Shown here one piece after another: positions 61,290 to 64,000 of a stretch of DNA of 64,000 nt. The translations under genes were made by a program, and so were the position numbers. Each line of letters opens with the position of its first letter. Position 1 is the first letter of the stretch. The DNA comes from Thauera humireducens (GTDB taxonomy: Bacteria > Pseudomonadota > Gammaproteobacteria > Burkholderiales > Rhodocyclaceae), in NCBI RefSeq assembly GCF_001051995.2, contig NZ_CP014646.1, positions 1,984,001 to 2,048,000 on the forward strand, given 5' to 3'. Below the pieces are notes generated by a model, which saw nothing but the letters and a program-made list of their open reading frames with translations, did not search any database and was not told the origin of the DNA.

Positions 61290-61757
61290 ATGAAGACCCG
61301 CATCCTCAACGGCGCACTCGCCGCCGCGCTCGCTGTAACGGTCGCCGGCAGCGCGCTGGCCGCCGACCGCGGCACGCCGGCCGAAGCCCGCGCCATGTTC
61401 GACCAGGCCGTGCAGTACATGGAGGCCAACGGCGCCGAACGCGCCTTCGCCGCCTTCAACAACCAGAAAGGCCAGTTCGTCCGCAAGGACCTGTACGTGT
61501 TCGTGATCGACGACCAGGGCGTCTACCACGCCAGCGGCGCGGCGCCCGAGGCCCTGGTCGGCCTGAAGGTGCTCGACACCACCGACGCCGCCGGCACGCC
61601 GCTGTTCCGCGAGATGATCGACGCCACGCGCAAGGCGCCCGAAGCCACGGTGCGCTACGTATGGCTGAACCGGACCACCAACAAGGTCGAGCCCAAGGCG
61701 AGCTACGTGCGCAAGATCGGCGACTACGTGCTCGGCGTGGGCCATTACCTCGAATGA
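61290..61757 (+). CDS. Exported Cache-domain protein
   Basis: A 155-aa protein with a signal peptide (about 1-24, ending ALA) and a single Cache domain: MFDQAVQYMEANGAERAFAA, DLYVFVIDDQGVYHASG and a C-terminal YVRKIGDYVLGVGHYLE. There is no transmembrane or signalling domain, so it is a free periplasmic ligand-binding protein. It lies between the alcohol dehydrogenase and SoxYZ-like genes and overlaps the latter (ATGA). Confidence 0.9.
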   Translation: MKTRILNGALAAALAVTVAGSALAADRGTPAEARAMFDQAVQYMEANGAERAFAAFNNQKGQFVRKDLYVFVIDDQGVYHASGAAPEALVGLKVLDTTDAAGTPLFREMIDATRKAPEATVRYVWLNRTTNKVEPKASYVRKIGDYVLGVGHYLE

Positions 61758-62575
61758 GGCCCGCCGTCCCCGCGCGGCGGACCGTGTGCGCCGCGCTCGG
61801 CCTCGCCTGCGCGGCGGCACTGCCGTTGGTTGCCGCGGGGCGGGTACTCGCCGCCGCGCCGGCACCGCAGCCCGGCGCGGACCCGCTCGACTCCTCGCGC
61901 TGGGACGACATGCGGCGCGCCTTCCTCGCCGACGCGCCGGTGGTGTTCGACGACCGCATCGCGGTCACCGCGCCGTTCAGCGCCGAAGACCCGCTCAACG
62001 TGCCGGTGGCCATCGACGCCACCGCGCTGGGTGCGGTGCGCGAAGTGCTGGTGTTCGCCGACTTCAACCCCATCGTCAAGGCTCTGCGGGTGGAACCGCT
62101 GGCCGCGCCGGCCGCCTTCGGCCTGCGCCTGAAGCTGCAGCAGTCGAGCCCGGTACGTGCCGCCGCGCGCACCGCCGATGGCACCTGGCACCTCGGCGGC
62201 GCCTGGGTGCGCACCAGCGGCGGCGGCTGCACCCTGCCTTCGCTCGGTTCGGGCTCGGCCGAATGGCAGCAGCGCCTCAACGAGGTCGGCGCCCGCCTGT
62301 GGCCGGGCGTGGGCCATGGCGACCGCCTGCGGCTGCGCATCGTGCACCCGATGGACACCGGGCTCGCGCCGGGCATCCCGGCTTTCCACATCGAGACGCT
62401 CGAGATCGCCGATGGCGCCGGCCGCGTGCTGGTGCGCGCGGAAGCCTTCGAACCGGTGTCGGAAAACCCCGTGTTCAGCTTCGACCTGCCGGCGGGGATC
62501 GGCACGGCCGGCCCGCTGCGCATCCGCGGACGCGACAACAACGGCAACCTCATCGACGCCGAGGTGAGACCGTGA
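61754..62575 (+). CDS. Quinoprotein-associated SoxYZ-like carrier
   Basis: A 273-aa exported protein (leader about 1-34). The N-terminal SoxY-like half has DDRIAVTAPFSAEDPLNVPV and a Gly-rich Cys site (TSGGGCTLPS). The C-terminal SoxZ-like half contains RLRIVHPMDTGL and PVFSFDLPAG. Such SoxYZ fusions occur with PQQ dehydrogenases and are predicted to carry electrons or sulfur in a relay with the adjacent zinc hydrolase. Coupled to both neighbours by overlapping stop/start codons. Confidence 0.9.
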   Translation: MRPAVPARRTVCAALGLACAAALPLVAAGRVLAAAPAPQPGADPLDSSRWDDMRRAFLADAPVVFDDRIAVTAPFSAEDPLNVPVAIDATALGAVREVLVFADFNPIVKALRVEPLAAPAAFGLRLKLQQSSPVRAAARTADGTWHLGGAWVRTSGGGCTLPSLGSGSAEWQQRLNEVGARLWPGVGHGDRLRLRIVHPMDTGLAPGIPAFHIETLEIADGAGRVLVRAEAFEPVSENPVFSFDLPAGIGTAGPLRIRGRDNNGNLIDAEVRP

Positions 62576-63552
62576 AGCGGCTCGGCTCCGCCGCCCGCAG
62601 CTGGCGGCATGTCGTGCTGGCTTTCATGCTCGCCCCGTTGCTGCTCGCGCTCGCCCTCGATCCCGCGCGCGCCCGGGACCCCGCCGCCTTCGACTACGGC
62701 CTCGTCCCGCGCCAGATCGCCGACTGCGTGTATGTGCTGGAGGGCCGCAAGGAGGACTTCTCCACCGCCAACGGCGGCGACATCGCCAACACCGGCTTCA
62801 TCGTCGGCATCGACGGCGTGATCGTCATCGACACGGGGTCCTCGCGCCGCTACGGCGAGCAGATGCGCGCCGCCATCGCCCGCGTCACCCCGCTGCCGGT
62901 GGTGCTGACGCTCAACACCCACCACCACCCCGACCACTTTCTCGGCAACCAGGCCTTCCCGCCCGACACGCTCGCCGCCCTGCCCGAGACCATCGCCGGC
63001 ATCGAGGCCGAAGGCGGCGCCTTCAACGACAACCTCTACCGCCTGGTCGGCGACTGGATGCGCGACACCGAGGTGGTGGTGCCGCGTCGCCGTCTTGCCG
63101 CCAGCCGGCAGGTGATCGCCGGGCGTGACCTCGAGCTGCTGGCCCTCGGCGGCCACACCGCCGCAGACCTGGTGGTGATCGACCACGCCAGCGGCACGGT
63201 CTTCGCGGCTGATCTCGTCTTCAACGGCCGCGCCCCGACCACGCCGCACGCCGACATCCCGCGCTGGCTGGACGCCCTCGCACAGCTGGAGCGGCTTCCG
63301 GCCCGTCGCTGGGTGCCCGGCCACGGCGCGGTCCACGAGGACACCGGGCCGCTCCGCCAGACGCGCGCCTATCTCGACTGGCTGTCGCGCACGCTGCAGG
63401 GCGCGGCGGAAGGCGGGCTGGACATGGCCGAAGCGATGACGCTGCCGGTCGCGGCGGAATTCCGTGCGCTCGCGCTCGTCGAACACGAGTACCGACGCTC
63501 GGTCGTGCATCTCTTCCCGGCAGCGGAGCGCGCCGCCCTCGGCAGCCGCTGA
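62572..63552 (+). CDS. Quinoprotein-relay zinc metallohydrolase (MBL fold)
   Basis: A 326-aa exported metallo-beta-lactamase-fold protein (signal about 1-35). Metal ligands: THHHPDHFLGNQ, His in LALGGHTAADL, Asp in FAADLVFNG and His in WVPGHGAVHE. This is the SoxH-related hydrolase that accompanies SoxYZ-like carriers at PQQ dehydrogenase loci. It starts with GTG overlapping the previous stop. Confidence 0.9.
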   Translation: MKRLGSAARSWRHVVLAFMLAPLLLALALDPARARDPAAFDYGLVPRQIADCVYVLEGRKEDFSTANGGDIANTGFIVGIDGVIVIDTGSSRRYGEQMRAAIARVTPLPVVLTLNTHHHPDHFLGNQAFPPDTLAALPETIAGIEAEGGAFNDNLYRLVGDWMRDTEVVVPRRRLAASRQVIAGRDLELLALGGHTAADLVVIDHASGTVFAADLVFNGRAPTTPHADIPRWLDALAQLERLPARRWVPGHGAVHEDTGPLRQTRAYLDWLSRTLQGAAEGGLDMAEAMTLPVAAEFRALALVEHEYRRSVVHLFPAAERAALGSR

Positions 63553-63653
63553 GACGACCGGGACGCCATCGGGCCGCGTCTTGCAAGGCGCGCCCGTGGC
63601 GCGCAGCATGCAGCCGTGCCGAGACCATGCGGAATCCGCCCTGGGAGTCAGCC

Positions 63654-64000
63654 ATGTCCCCGCCCCCGCTCGTTCGAAGTCACCGCAACGCGTCGCCTGC
63701 CCACCGTCGTCTCGTCCCGGTCGTGCTCGCAGCGCTGGCGCTGCTCGCCCTGCCGGCCCACGGAAACGTTTTCGGCAAGGACGGTCGCAGCTACAAGCCG
63801 GCAACCGGGCCGGTGCTGCGCGCGGTCGGCATGCTGAGCAAGGGCGAACGCCAGGTCGGCAGCGCCTTCCTGGTCGGGGAATGCCACGCCGTCACCGCCC
63901 ACCATTCGGCCTTTCTCGGCGGCGACGAAGGTCGCGGACTGACGCTGCACATCGGCCCCGACCCGCTCAACGCGGGCCGCTTCACCGAACACATCCGCGC
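63654..64000 (+). CDS. Secreted trypsin-like serine protease, partial (runs off the window)
   Basis: Only the N-terminal 115 residues are present. A basic start and hydrophobic leader (LVPVVLAALALLALPAHG) are followed by GSAFLVGECHAVTAHHSAFL, which fits the catalytic-His strand of trypsin/V8-like proteases (xVTAxH). GGGAG precedes ATG 63654. The rest lies beyond position 64000, so the Asp and Ser cannot be checked. Confidence 0.65.
   Translation, partial: MSPPPLVRSHRNASPAHRRLVPVVLAALALLALPAHGNVFGKDGRSYKPATGPVLRAVGMLSKGERQVGSAFLVGECHAVTAHHSAFLGGDEGRGLTLHIGPDPLNAGRFTEHIR

Overview
The window is about 64 kb of a high-GC chromosome. Gene content points to a betaproteobacterium of the Thauera/Azoarcus/Aromatoleum group (Rhodocyclales): a tungsten-type aldehyde oxidoreductase operon of the Aromatoleum kind, a quinoprotein ethanol-oxidation locus under sigma-54 control, and a bioAFDB operon. 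The assignment is inferred from gene content only. No rRNA, tRNA or CRISPR array was seen.

Layout. 1-5.6 kb: valS, a TusA-like sulfur carrier, a BepA-like M48 protease and moaC. 5.5-25.1 kb: a 19.5-kb integrated phage-like element. It sits in the 3' end of moaC, carries its own replacement moaC 3' end and leaves the displaced native end at the right junction. It encodes a tyrosine integrase, an AlpA-like regulator, HNH and AP2-like proteins, a holin-like protein, terminase, a fused protease-capsid, portal, connectors, tail tube, a frameshifted tail chaperone pair, tape measure and two minor tail proteins. It lacks a tail tip/receptor module, an endolysin and a recognisable CI-type repressor. 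Its right end holds a four-gene minus-strand operon of unknown function (unknown protein, SWIM-like zinc finger, HNH nuclease, membrane-anchored protein), which is the best candidate here for an undescribed accessory system.

25.1-33.6 kb: a sensor kinase with a periplasmic solute-binding domain, a remnant of a response regulator, an OmpR-type regulator and a 1725-aa autotransporter. 33.6-40 kb: tungstate transporter parts (tupB, tupC; no tupA) and an aor-type operon (ferredoxin AorA, tungsten enzyme AorB, FAD oxidoreductase, MoaD-like protein, small proteins).

40-47 and 59-64 kb: an alcohol-oxidation regulon. An AcoR-type sigma-54 activator, an aldehyde dehydrogenase plus DUF779 protein, a cytochrome c/solute-binding/outer-membrane operon, and a quinoprotein alcohol dehydrogenase with its accessory proteins (Cache, SoxYZ-like, zinc hydrolase). 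Four -24/-12 promoters, each with TGGAGCA/TGCTCCA elements nearby, tie these units together. The dehydrogenase has the W-D-F-D-G signature expected of a lanthanide-dependent enzyme. Alcohol would be oxidised in the periplasm, and the aldehyde then by the NAD-dependent dehydrogenase or the tungsten enzyme.

47-59 kb: a periplasmic histidine phosphatase, a repetitive beta-solenoid-like protein, katG, bioA-bioF-bioD-bioB overlapping with a cytochrome P450 gene, and a YegD-like Hsp70. The window ends inside a gene for a secreted trypsin-like protease.
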